From: Falsirhodobacter sp. alg1
GTDB lineage: Bacteria > Pseudomonadota > Alphaproteobacteria > Rhodobacterales > Rhodobacteraceae
Reading direction: 5' to 3'
Length of the DNA stretch: 64,000 nt
Assembly (NCBI RefSeq): GCF_000739715.2
Contig: NZ_BBJC02000006.1
Coordinates: forward strand, 1-64,000
Part shown: one piece after another, positions 24,884 to 33,287 of the stretch
Numbering within the stretch: the first letter of the stretch is position 1
Layout: each line of letters opens with the position of its first letter
Notes under the pieces: model-generated
The model's input: the letters and a program-made list of their open reading frames with translations, nothing else
The model's database searches: none
What the model was told of the DNA's origin: nothing
Program-made: the position numbers and the translations under genes

Positions 24884-25090
24884 TCAATCTCCCGGTTTTG
24901 TTCCATCATTTCAACAGGCATACCGATGATCTGTTTCCCGCATTCCATCAGGCCAGAAGATACCGGCATGTTTTCGACCCCGGTCCGGTATTATGCGCCT
25001 ATCGGATGCATCCGTCCTGCGGCCATTTGCCCATGTGCCGGAAAATATGGCGCAATACGCACCATTTCCAACCGTATCCGGGTCGGTATC

Positions 25091-25618
25091 TCAAATGTCG
25101 CCAGATCCCTGTCGTATTTCCTCGGCATGCAGGATACTGCCCACGCCACCACTCGTGGTACCGATCACGCTCAGGCTGCCATCGGTTTCCAGAATGACGG
25201 CAGAAACCTCCGTTTCATTTGCATATCCCGAGGACCGCACGGCTGCGCGCACCTCATCCTCGCGGACGCGCTGTTGGCGCAATGCCTGCTGCAAAAAGCG
25301 TCCCTCCCGCAGCAGAAGGGTGGGTTCGGACCTGACAAGATCGGCAACACCATCAGATCGAACCGACAGCCAAGCGATGATCCACTGCAACCCAGCCAGC
25401 ACGACCAGCGCGGTAATCCCTTCTGCCAGGGCCACCGTTTTGGAAAGAAGCACGGTTGCAAGGGTGGACCCGAGGGCGACGGTCACGACCAGATCGAATG
25501 CGTTCAGCTTTGCCAATGTTCGTTTGCCAGTGATCCGCAACAGCAGCACAAGAATGACATAGGCAAGCGGACCGACCACCAGAATACGCAATATTCCGGA
25601 CCAGTTTTCAAAGAACAT
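25091..25618 (-). CDS. DUF421/YetF-type membrane protein
   Basis: 175 residues. Three N-terminal membrane helices (starting ILRILVVGPLAYVILVLLLR), then a cytoplasmic domain. LRITGKRTLAKLNAFDLVVT is the diagnostic DUF421 motif, and REGRFLQQALRQQRVREDEV followed by VILETDGSLSVI matches the C-terminal YetF domain. Function unknown in the family; some members link to spore or stress physiology. It lies downstream of the catalase gene on the same strand but two strong hairpins intervene, so it probably has its own promoter. Confidence 0.85.
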   Translation of the reverse strand: MFFENWSGILRILVVGPLAYVILVLLLRITGKRTLAKLNAFDLVVTVALGSTLATVLLSKTVALAEGITALVVLAGLQWIIAWLSVRSDGVADLVRSEPTLLLREGRFLQQALRQQRVREDEVRAAVRSSGYANETEVSAVILETDGSLSVIGTTSGGVGSILHAEEIRQGSGDI

Positions 25619-25715
25619 TCAGCCTACTCCTTTGCGGATCGAAAATTCTGCCTGCACGGAAAAACGATGCAGACCGTTTGACGGGGAAACCATAACCCGG
25701 CCTGTGAAATGACAT

Positions 25716-25740
25716 CGCCGCACCTTCATGCGGTGCGGCG
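25716..25740 (-). terminator. Hairpin downstream of catalase (distal)
   Basis: CGCCGCACC (25716-25724) and GGTGCGGCG (25732-25740) form a perfect 9-bp stem with a 7-base loop, about 72 bp beyond the catalase stop and before the next gene on the same strand. Second of two tandem hairpins. Confidence 0.5.
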
Positions 25741-25767
25741 TCCGGGGCATTCACAAGAAAGGTAACG

Positions 25768-25797
25768 GATTGCCAGCGGCAGCTACCGCTGGCAATC
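25768..25797 (-). terminator. Hairpin directly after catalase
   Basis: GATTGCCAGCGG (25768-25779) and CCGCTGGCAATC (25786-25797) form a perfect 12-bp stem with a 6-base loop, 15 bases past the catalase stop codon. Followed on the minus strand by a pyrimidine-rich stretch. Likely the main catalase terminator. Confidence 0.7.
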
Positions 25798-25811
25798 AGG
25801 ACAGCCCCCGA

Positions 25812-27878
25812 TCAGGCCGCCATTGCGCGCGGCCAGAACCGCAGCTTGCGGCAGGCTGCGATGAAATCATCCGCCTGTTCAGCCGCGACAAAGCCGCTGT
25901 CCAATCCGTCGGGCAGGCCAGCCTTGGTGAACAGCGTCTTGGCCGCATCATTATGCGCGCAGAACTTGTAATGCGCCCATGTGGTTGCCGCAAAATCACG
26001 CGCAGCAGGCATCTTTGCCAGCATTTCCACCTGATCTGCCGCAGGCAGAATTGCGACGGCATCGAAAATCGCCGAAGGTGCGCCTTCGACCATTTCATCC
26101 AGAACCAGTTCGGTGCCATCGGACAGCGTGACACTGCCAGCCAGCGGGCCAACGAATTGCACCATGGCCCCTTCGGCCTTGGCGGCGTCGGCAATGCCCG
26201 AGACCAGCGCCACATCCGACCCTTCGGTGACAAGGATACCAACCTTGCGACCGGCAAAGCTGGCCGGACCGTTCTTCAGGATCGACAGTGCCGGGCTTTC
26301 GACCAGATCGGTGCGCGTCGGCAAAGCAGCCTTGGCGGGTGCCGGCATTTCCTTGATCCCCAGCCCCTTGGCCACGGCCGATGCCAGATCATCGTGGATG
26401 TTCAGCAAATGCGACAGCATGCGAACGCGAATGGCCTTCGTCTTAACCTTCGAAAGCTCGAAGATCAGCGCATCGGCCATATGCTCACGCTCCACCTCGG
26501 TCTGGCTGATGTAGAACTGGCGCGCCTGCGAGTAATGGTCGGCAAAGGTTTCGGAGCGGATACGCTCCTTTTTGCCCTCGACGGCAACAGGCGTAGTCTT
26601 GAACCCTTCGGGCGTCTCGCGCGGACCGCCCTCGGTGCCACCCCAGCCGTTCGGTTCGTAATTGGCACGACCCTTCGGATTGTGCATGGCCATATGGCCA
26701 TCCTGCTGGAAATGGTGGAACGGGCAGCGCGGCGCGTTGATCGGAATGTGGTTGAAATTCGGGCCACCCAACCGCTTCAACTGCGTATCGAGATAGCTGA
26801 AGTTGCGCCCTTGAAGCAGCGGGTCCTCGGAAAAATCGATCCCCGGTACGACGTTGCCGGTCTGGAACGCCACCTGTTCCGTTTCGGCAAAGAAGTTGTC
26901 GGGCATCCGATTCAAGACCATACGGCCGATGGGGCGGACAGGCAGGATTTCTTCGGGGATGATTTTTGTCGCGTCCAGCACGTCGAAATCGAACTGTTCG
27001 GCAAAAGCGTCGTCGAACACCTGAACGCCCAGCTCCCATTCGGGGAAATCACCGGACTGGATCGCCGTCCACATGTCGCGGCGGTGGAAATCGGGATCGG
27101 CACCATTGATGCGCAATGCTTCGTCCCAGATCACCGACTGCAGGCCCTGCTTCGGTTTCCAGTGGAACTTGACGAACTGTGATTTCCCCTCGGCGGTAAC
27201 AAAACGGAACGAGTGGACACCGAAGCCTTCCATGAACCGGAAGCTGCGCGGGATGGCCCGGTCGGACATGATCCACATGACCATATGCATCGATTCCGGC
27301 ATCAACGAGATGAAATCCCAGAAATTGTCATGCGCCGTTTGAGCTTGCGGAATATCGGCGTCAGGTTCCGGTTTGGCGGCATGGATAAGGTCGGGAAACT
27401 TGATCGCATCCTGAATGAAGAACACCGGAATGTTGTTGCCCACCAGATCCCAGTTGCCCTGCTTTGTATAGAACTTCACCGCAAAGCCGCGCACGTCACG
27501 CGCCAGATCCATGGAGCCCTTGCTGCCTGCCACGGTGGAAAAACGGACGAAAACCTCGGTCTTTTCCCCTGCGCGCTGGAACAGATCGGCGCAGGTCAGA
27601 TCGGAGATGTTCTCATAGGTCTCGAAATATCCGTGCGCACCATAGCCGCGGGCGTGGACAACCCGCTCCGGGATACGTTCATGATCGAAGTGGAAGATCT
27701 TTTCACGGAATGCCTGATCCTCGATCAGGGTGGGGCCACGCCGCCCGGCCTTCAGACTGTTCTGGTCATCCGATACCGGGGCGCCGACCTGTGTGGTCAT
27801 CGCCGGTACATCCCCGCCGGACTGCTGATGGATTTCGCCACCTGCGCCGGTGGTCGATGTCTGGTCCTTAACTGTCAT
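25812..27878 (-). CDS. katE: Large-subunit catalase (HPII/KatE type)
   Basis: 688 residues, the size of clade 2 catalases. Decomposes hydrogen peroxide to water and oxygen in the cytoplasm. The distal His is in [15 protein letters not shown], the distal Asn in [18 protein letters not shown], and the proximal heme Tyr region reads [16 protein letters not shown]. The last 160 residues (from [16 protein letters not shown]) form the extra flavodoxin-like domain found only in the large catalases. I chose the ATG at 27878, with AGGTG six bases upstream, over a TTG at 27908. Divergent from the glycosyltransferase operon; the short shared region suggests both may respond to stress. Two hairpins follow the gene. 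Confidence 0.95.
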   Translation of the reverse strand: MTVKDQTSTTGAGGEIHQQSGGDVPAMTTQVGAPVSDDQNSLKAGRRGPTLIEDQAFREKIFHFDHERIPERVVHARGYGAHGYFETYENISDLTCADLFQRAGEKTEVFVRFSTVAGSKGSMDLARDVRGFAVKFYTKQGNWDLVGNNIPVFFIQDAIKFPDLIHAAKPEPDADIPQAQTAHDNFWDFISLMPESMHMVMWIMSDRAIPRSFRFMEGFGVHSFRFVTAEGKSQFVKFHWKPKQGLQSVIWDEALRINGADPDFHRRDMWTAIQSGDFPEWELGVQVFDDAFAEQFDFDVLDATKIIPEEILPVRPIGRMVLNRMPDNFFAETEQVAFQTGNVVPGIDFSEDPLLQGRNFSYLDTQLKRLGGPNFNHIPINAPRCPFHHFQQDGHMAMHNPKGRANYEPNGWGGTEGGPRETPEGFKTTPVAVEGKKERIRSETFADHYSQARQFYISQTEVEREHMADALIFELSKVKTKAIRVRMLSHLLNIHDDLASAVAKGLGIKEMPAPAKAALPTRTDLVESPALSILKNGPASFAGRKVGILVTEGSDVALVSGIADAAKAEGAMVQFVGPLAGSVTLSDGTELVLDEMVEGAPSAIFDAVAILPAADQVEMLAKMPAARDFAATTWAHYKFCAHNDAAKTLFTKAGLPDGLDSGFVAAEQADDFIAACRKLRFWPRAMAA

Positions 27879-28030
27879 GATGCACACCTGTTCGTTGTGT
27901 TCGGTCAACCGCAGGTATGCCGGACATCGATATCGTCAAACGATTTTCAATCAATCATCTTATATCTTTTTCAGCGGGGAACCCGAATGTCGGATCACGC
28001 ATTAGTGTGTGCTCGGCAAAGGAAATATTT

Positions 28031-30004
28031 ATGCATATCATGCACATCGCTATTGGCGGTTGCCTTCGCACGCCGCCAATTCAATACGGGCTGACCGAAG
28101 ATACAGGGGGGCATATCGCCTATATCCTGGGTGCCGCCCACGGTCAGGCAGCCCGCAAGGATGTGTCACGTGTCGATATTGTTACACGCAGTTTCAATAC
28201 CTTCGGCAGCGATTACATGCAGCCTGTCGAGGCAGTGACGGACAGGCTCCGTATTCTCCGGCTGTCAACGGACAGGCAGGATTACCTGACCAAGGATGCG
28301 CTGTGGGCCGAGGTGCCGGAACTTGCCGATGCGCTTTCGGAATTATTGCGGACAACGTCAAAGCCCGATGTATTGCATGCCCATTTTGCCGATGCGGCAG
28401 AGATTGCCTTTGCCGTGGGTGCCAAATTCGGGATTCCGGTCGTCTATACCCCGCATTCGCTGGCGCTTGGCAAACAGGGCGGGCAGCAGGAACACCGGCG
28501 CCTTGCGGCAGAGCATAAGGCCATTGCGCAGGCAGATGCCATCATCGCCTCCAGCCGGGATGAAATAGAGGCACAGATACCGGCCTATGATCCTGCGGCG
28601 ATCACCCGCTGTCACCGGATTGCCCCCGGTGCCTCTACCTTTGCCTCTACATCCGATACCGCAGCGGCGGACCATCTGCTTCACGGGCTGCTGGATGATC
28701 CGCAGAAACCGATCATCCTTGCCATCGCCCGCCCTGTCACAAAGAAAAATCTGCGCGCCTTGGCGCTGGCCTATGCCGGCAATCCCCGCCTGCGGGACGC
28801 GGCCAATCTGGTCATCCTTGCCGGTCAGCATGCCACCGCCGAGCCGGAGGCAAAGGCCATTCTGCATGAGCTGCGTGATATTGCCGCCAGCCTGCCCGGA
28901 ACATTCGCCCTTCCGCCCTCGCATAATACGCAGCAGGTGGCTGCGCTGTACCGGCGGGCTGCCGAAACAGGCGGCGTCTTTGTGAACCCCGCGCTGTTCG
29001 AACCCTTTGGCCTGACGTTGCTGGAGGCAGCACAGGCGGGCCTGCCCGTGGTCGCTACCCGCCACGGCGGGCCATCAACGATCCTTGAACAGCTGGACCA
29101 CGGTATTCTGGTAGAGCCGAAGGATACCGATGCCATTGCGGACGCATGCCTGACGCTGGTTGATGATCGTGATGCATGGCATCGCGCCTCTGCCAATGCA
29201 CTGCGCGGGATCAAGGAGTTTGATTGGACCCGCTATGCCGAGGACAGTGTGCTGGTTTACCGTGGCCTGCGCCGCGCCGCACGGCCGGTCCCGCATCAGG
29301 CGAAGCGCCTGCTGGCCTGCGATATCGATAACACCTTGACCGGCTGCGCGCCCTCGGCCCGCCGGTTCGCGGCATGGGCCGAAAGCGCGCATATCCCCTT
29401 TGCCGTGGCCACGGGCCGGTCGCTGCCCGAGGCGCGCGCCGTGCTGCGTCGGTGGAACCTGCCCGAGCCTGATGCCTTCATCACCTCGGTCGGGACCGAG
29501 ATCTTTCTGCGCGGTACCAAAGGGCTGCACCTGTGCCCTGAATATGATGCCGCACTGGCGACAAGCTGGGACAGGGGGGCGATACAGGATGTGATTGCAG
29601 CCCTGCATCCGGAATGGCAGGCGCAAGTGGATCAGCGCGCGCATAAGATCAGCCTGTTCGGCAGCACCGATATGGCAGCGCGGGTCAGAACGGCCCTGCG
29701 TATGGCAGGGCATCGCGCGCATGTCGTCCATTCACACGGCAGGCTGATCGATATCCTGCCGCCCGCGGGGGGCAAGGCGAATGCCATTGCCCATCTGGCG
29801 GGCCGTTTCAATCTGACACTGGCCGACTGCATTGCCGCCGGCGACAGCGGCAATGATCTGGACATGCTGACCCGCTGTGGCACCGCCATCGTTGTGGCAA
29901 ATGCCAGCGAGGAACTGACGGGACTGCGGCCACGTCCGGGGCTGGTGCGGACACGACAGCCCTTTGCCCGTGGCGTCCTTGAAGGGTTGGAGGGCGTGCT
30001 ATGA
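28031..30004 (+). CDS. Fused sucrose-phosphate synthase-like glycosyltransferase and HAD phosphatase
   Basis: 657 residues from the ATG at 28031, preceded by AAGGA. Residues 1 to about 415 form a GT4/GT-B glycosyltransferase like sucrose- and mannosylfructose-phosphate synthases: IQYGLTEDTGGHIAYILGAA is the acceptor-side loop, YTPHSLALGKQG follows, and NPALFEPFGLTLLEAAQAG is the nucleotide-sugar Glu-x7-Glu motif. From about residue 425 comes a HAD phosphatase: LLACDIDNTLTG (nucleophile Asp), VATGRSLPEA and CIAAGDSGNDLDML. The fusion would make a sugar-6-phosphate disaccharide and dephosphorylate it in one protein. Product could be sucrose, mannosylfructose or another glycoside; not decidable here. 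First of four coupled glycosyltransferase genes. Confidence 0.87.
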   Translation: MHIMHIAIGGCLRTPPIQYGLTEDTGGHIAYILGAAHGQAARKDVSRVDIVTRSFNTFGSDYMQPVEAVTDRLRILRLSTDRQDYLTKDALWAEVPELADALSELLRTTSKPDVLHAHFADAAEIAFAVGAKFGIPVVYTPHSLALGKQGGQQEHRRLAAEHKAIAQADAIIASSRDEIEAQIPAYDPAAITRCHRIAPGASTFASTSDTAAADHLLHGLLDDPQKPIILAIARPVTKKNLRALALAYAGNPRLRDAANLVILAGQHATAEPEAKAILHELRDIAASLPGTFALPPSHNTQQVAALYRRAAETGGVFVNPALFEPFGLTLLEAAQAGLPVVATRHGGPSTILEQLDHGILVEPKDTDAIADACLTLVDDRDAWHRASANALRGIKEFDWTRYAEDSVLVYRGLRRAARPVPHQAKRLLACDIDNTLTGCAPSARRFAAWAESAHIPFAVATGRSLPEARAVLRRWNLPEPDAFITSVGTEIFLRGTKGLHLCPEYDAALATSWDRGAIQDVIAALHPEWQAQVDQRAHKISLFGSTDMAARVRTALRMAGHRAHVVHSHGRLIDILPPAGGKANAIAHLAGRFNLTLADCIAAGDSGNDLDMLTRCGTAIVVANASEELTGLRPRPGLVRTRQPFARGVLEGLEGVL

Positions 30005-31137
30005 CCGCACCCATCGGATATTTCGTGCACCATCAGGGCCGGGGCCATGTCGAGCGTTGCGCCGCATTGGTCAACGCCCTGCCCGACAGCCGTCCCGTCA
30101 CGATCTTCTGTGCGCGCGATGATATATTCCCCGCCCTGCGCCCGAATGTCGGCATCATCCGCATCCCGTCATTGTTCGAACCGACAGGGGCCGAACCCGT
30201 GATGGACTGGGTGCCCACCCCTGCCACGCTCCATTGCGCCCCGCTGGGTTGGCACGGCATCCGTACCGCCATGACACGCATCACCTCATGGTTCGCCGAG
30301 GCAAATCCGGCCCTGATGGTTTGCGATGTATCGGCCGAGGTGGCGCAACTGGCCCGTATCTGTTCGGTGCCGCATATCAAGGTGCTGCAGCACGGGGACA
30401 GGCGCGATCCGGGTCACCGCGCCGCCTATGACGGTGCCGCCGGAATATTGGCCCCGTTCCATTCCGCATTGGCACAACCGGACTGGAATGCGGACATGTT
30501 GCAACGGACATATTTCGCGCCCGGTCTGGGGTGCCCCTCGGGGCCTGTCGCAACGCGGGCGGCGGCGCGTGAACGTCTGGCACTGGATCCCGCGCGCCCT
30601 GTGGTTCTGGTCATGTCGGGCAAGGGGGGCAATGGGTTCGCGCAGGCCCCCATCGCGGTCGGCGCGCGTGCAATGCCCGATGCACAGTGGATCACCGTGG
30701 GCCAGGTGGCCCGTGACTGGCATGCGACAGAGCCTGCCAACCTGCAACATCTGGGCTGGGTCGATGGCGTCGAGGATCACATCGCGGCGGCAGATCTGAT
30801 TGTCGCTTCCACCGGAAATACCACCTGTCAGCAAATCCTGAACGCGGGGCGCCCGTGGATCGCCGTGCCCGAATGGCGCTATTTCGATGAACAGGTTCTG
30901 AAGGCCCGCGCCCTCCATGCTGCCGGGGTGGCGCTGCATCTGCCCTCCCTGCCCTCCTCGGCCCACGCATGGCAAGAGGCTGTCGCCACGGCCCGGTCCA
31001 CGCATGATCCGGCCCGCCAGCAATCCCTTGCGGGTACAAACCCTGCCCCCGAGGCCGCAATGTGGCTGGAAGGCGTGATCACCCGCCTGTGGGGCAATGC
31101 TGCCGACAATGTCATTTCCCTCTCAACCGCTTCCTGA
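30001..31137 (+). CDS. MurG/GT28-like glycosyltransferase
   Basis: 378 residues; the start ATG overlaps the preceding stop (ATGA). GT-B fold: the N-terminal GYFVHHQGRGHVERCAALV is the glycine-rich loop of this class with an acidic-basic pair, ARPVVLVMSGKGGNGFAQAP begins the C-terminal nucleotide domain, and DLIVASTGNTTCQQILNAGRP matches the donor-site region where MurG-like enzymes have GGxxTxxE-like segments. Soluble, cytoplasmic or peripheral. Sits between the synthase/phosphatase fusion and a GT2 enzyme, so it probably adds a further sugar to the same product. Donor and acceptor unknown. Confidence 0.78.
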   Translation: MTAPIGYFVHHQGRGHVERCAALVNALPDSRPVTIFCARDDIFPALRPNVGIIRIPSLFEPTGAEPVMDWVPTPATLHCAPLGWHGIRTAMTRITSWFAEANPALMVCDVSAEVAQLARICSVPHIKVLQHGDRRDPGHRAAYDGAAGILAPFHSALAQPDWNADMLQRTYFAPGLGCPSGPVATRAAARERLALDPARPVVLVMSGKGGNGFAQAPIAVGARAMPDAQWITVGQVARDWHATEPANLQHLGWVDGVEDHIAAADLIVASTGNTTCQQILNAGRPWIAVPEWRYFDEQVLKARALHAAGVALHLPSLPSSAHAWQEAVATARSTHDPARQQSLAGTNPAPEAAMWLEGVITRLWGNAADNVISLSTAS

Positions 31138-31146
31138 GGTTTGCCC

Positions 31147-32103
31147 ATGATCCCTTCGACCGCATCCGTTCTGACCATTGCCAAGGGCCGTGACGCACAT
31201 CTGCGCAATGTGATGCTGGGCCTGTCGCGCCAGACCGTCCTTCCGGCAGAGCTTGTGATTGCCCGTATGCAGGAGGCCCCCTATCAGGACCTGCCGGAAA
31301 TGCCCTTTCCGGTGCGGCAGATCGCCGTCACGGGGCCTGAACTGCCCTTGGCGCGCGCACGTAATGCGGCAGCAGGTCTGGCCACGGGTGATCTGCTTGT
31401 CTTTCTGGATGTGGATTGCATTCCCGCCCCGACATTGGTGCAGGATTATCTGGACGCGGGGTTTGACGGCCTGATGATGGGAGAGGTGATGTATCTGCCC
31501 GGAGGTGCCAACGCAGCCGGATGGACATGCACCGGTTTCGACACCGTGGCCGTGCGCCATTCCGACAGGCAAGGCCCTCCCGCCGACGGGGTGGAGATCT
31601 GCACCGATTACCGTTGCTTCTGGTCGCTGAACTTTGCCCTTCCAGCGCATGTTTTCGCCAAGGTGGGCGGCTTTGACGAACGGTTCACCGGATACGGCGG
31701 CGAGGATACGGACTTCGGCAAGACACTCAGCATGGCGGGGCAACGCATCGGCTGGATTGCCGGGGCAAAAGTCTACCATCAGTACCATCCCCACCATATG
31801 CCCCCCGTGCATCATCTGCACAGCGTGGTCCGGAATGCCGAGCTGTTTGCCGAAAAATGGGGGTACCGCACGATGGAGCATTGGCTCTACGCCTTCATGC
31901 TGATGGGTTTGATCGACAATTCCGGCCCGACCATCCGTATTCTGAAAGAACCGGACGAGGCCGACATCGCGTTGACACGCCAAAGCCCGGACATGCCCTA
32001 TGCCAATACCGCCTCGGTCATCCGGCTGTTGAAGGCGCGGCTGGCAGCGGTGGATGCCGCAGGGCAGAAATCGCTTCTGCGCCCGGCCATCGCGGCGGAA
32101 TGA
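31147..32103 (+). CDS. Family 2 glycosyltransferase (GT-A fold)
   Basis: 318 residues. GT-A fold: VLTIAKGRDAHLRNVMLGLS starts the nucleotide-binding domain, LARARNAAAGLATGDLLVFL ends in the metal-binding Asp-x-Asp (LDVDCIP), and VGGFDERFTGYGGEDTDFGK is the acceptor/catalytic Glu-Asp (ED) motif of GT2/GT27 enzymes. No membrane helices, unlike polymerising synthases. The ATG at 31147 has GAGG seven bases upstream and follows the previous stop by nine bases. The stop overlaps the next start (ATGATG). The His-rich QYHPHHMPPVHHLHS segment after the ED motif may coordinate metal. Confidence 0.82.
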   Translation: MIPSTASVLTIAKGRDAHLRNVMLGLSRQTVLPAELVIARMQEAPYQDLPEMPFPVRQIAVTGPELPLARARNAAAGLATGDLLVFLDVDCIPAPTLVQDYLDAGFDGLMMGEVMYLPGGANAAGWTCTGFDTVAVRHSDRQGPPADGVEICTDYRCFWSLNFALPAHVFAKVGGFDERFTGYGGEDTDFGKTLSMAGQRIGWIAGAKVYHQYHPHHMPPVHHLHSVVRNAELFAEKWGYRTMEHWLYAFMLMGLIDNSGPTIRILKEPDEADIALTRQSPDMPYANTASVIRLLKARLAAVDAAGQKSLLRPAIAAE

Positions 32104-33287
32104 TGCGGATTGCGGTCATTTCGCATGTGCGCCATCCGATCGCGCCGCCGTTTATGGGCGGGATGGAGGCGCATTCCTGGGCGCTGACCCATGCACTGAT
32201 GGCGCGGGGGCATGATGTGACGCTGTTCGCGGCAGCGGATAGCGACCCTGAGTTCAACATCCACCCCATTCTGCCCGAACACTACGATCTGAAATATCCG
32301 TGGAACGATTATATCGAGACGCGGGTCCTGCATGATTATCTGGATGCAGGGTTTGCCCGTGCCATGCAGGGGATGGTGGACGGCGCATTCGACGTGGTCC
32401 ACAACAACTCGCTGCATCGCTATCCGCCGCGCCTGGCACGTCAGCACAGGGTTCCTACCGTTACCTCGCTGCATATTCCGCCCTTTGACGCGATCCACCG
32501 CGCCGTACGTGAGAGCTGCGCGCCATGGTCGCTGTTCACCGTTACATCAGCCAAGCAGATCGAGTGCTGGTGGCCCGAAGGCCCCCCACCCGAGGCGCAT
32601 ATCGCCCATAACGGTATCGATCTGGGGCAATGGCCGTTTTCACCACAGGGTAATGGAAGTGCGGTCTGGTCAGGGCGCATCTCGCGGACCAAGGGACCGC
32701 ATCTGGCGGTGCAGGCGGCGCTGCGACTGGACCTGCCGCTGACCCTGTTCGGCGTTATCGAGGATGCGGAGTATTACGAGGCCGAGATCAAGCCGCATCT
32801 GGGCACGCTGATCCGCTACGGGGGCCATCTGCGGACACATGCCTTGGCCCATGAGATGGGCCGCGCCTCTGTCCTGCTGTTCACGCCGCTTTGGGATGAA
32901 CCCTTTGGCCTGGTCGCGGTAGAGGCGATGGCCTGCGGAGTGCCGGTTGCCGCGCTGGATATGGGGGCCGCTCGCGAAATCATCGGTGAGGCCGGATATT
33001 TTGCCCACCCCGAAGATACCGTCGGTTATGACACGGCAATCCGGCGCGCGATGGACATCCCGCGCACCATCCCCCGCAACAGGGTAGAGCGGCTGTTTAC
33101 CATCGACCGCATGGTGGACCGGTACGAAGGATTGTACCAGTCCGCAATGCAGGGGCTGGCCGCCGAATTGCCATCCGTAACATTTCCCCCCATCGAACTG
33201 CCGGAAATGGATCGGCCCATGGCCCACCCCGCCCCGACCGCTCAGGGGAATGGTTTCAGCCTCGGGGGTCCCAGCCTTCGGGCGTGA
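32100..33287 (+). CDS. Family 4 glycosyltransferase
   Basis: 395 residues from an ATG that overlaps the stop of the GT2 gene; the next codon is also ATG (32103). GT-B fold: FMGGMEAHSWALTHALMARG is the N-terminal GG-loop, SGRISRTKGPHLAVQAA the start of the donor domain, and FTPLWDEPFGLVAVEAMACG the Glu-x7-Glu signature. DMGAAREIIGEAGYF is also standard. The last 30 residues are low-complexity and Pro-rich, and the end overlaps the convergent phytase gene by 32 bp. Last gene of the four-gene glycosyltransferase operon. Confidence 0.85.
   Translation: MMRIAVISHVRHPIAPPFMGGMEAHSWALTHALMARGHDVTLFAAADSDPEFNIHPILPEHYDLKYPWNDYIETRVLHDYLDAGFARAMQGMVDGAFDVVHNNSLHRYPPRLARQHRVPTVTSLHIPPFDAIHRAVRESCAPWSLFTVTSAKQIECWWPEGPPPEAHIAHNGIDLGQWPFSPQGNGSAVWSGRISRTKGPHLAVQAALRLDLPLTLFGVIEDAEYYEAEIKPHLGTLIRYGGHLRTHALAHEMGRASVLLFTPLWDEPFGLVAVEAMACGVPVAALDMGAAREIIGEAGYFAHPEDTVGYDTAIRRAMDIPRTIPRNRVERLFTIDRMVDRYEGLYQSAMQGLAAELPSVTFPPIELPEMDRPMAHPAPTAQGNGFSLGGPSLRA

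Noticed and set aside
27976-28005. GGAAC near 27978 as an EcfG-type general stress promoter for the glycosyltransferase operon
   Set aside because: No CGTT -10 element at 16-17 bases spacing; only a weak CATT follows, so I do not list it.
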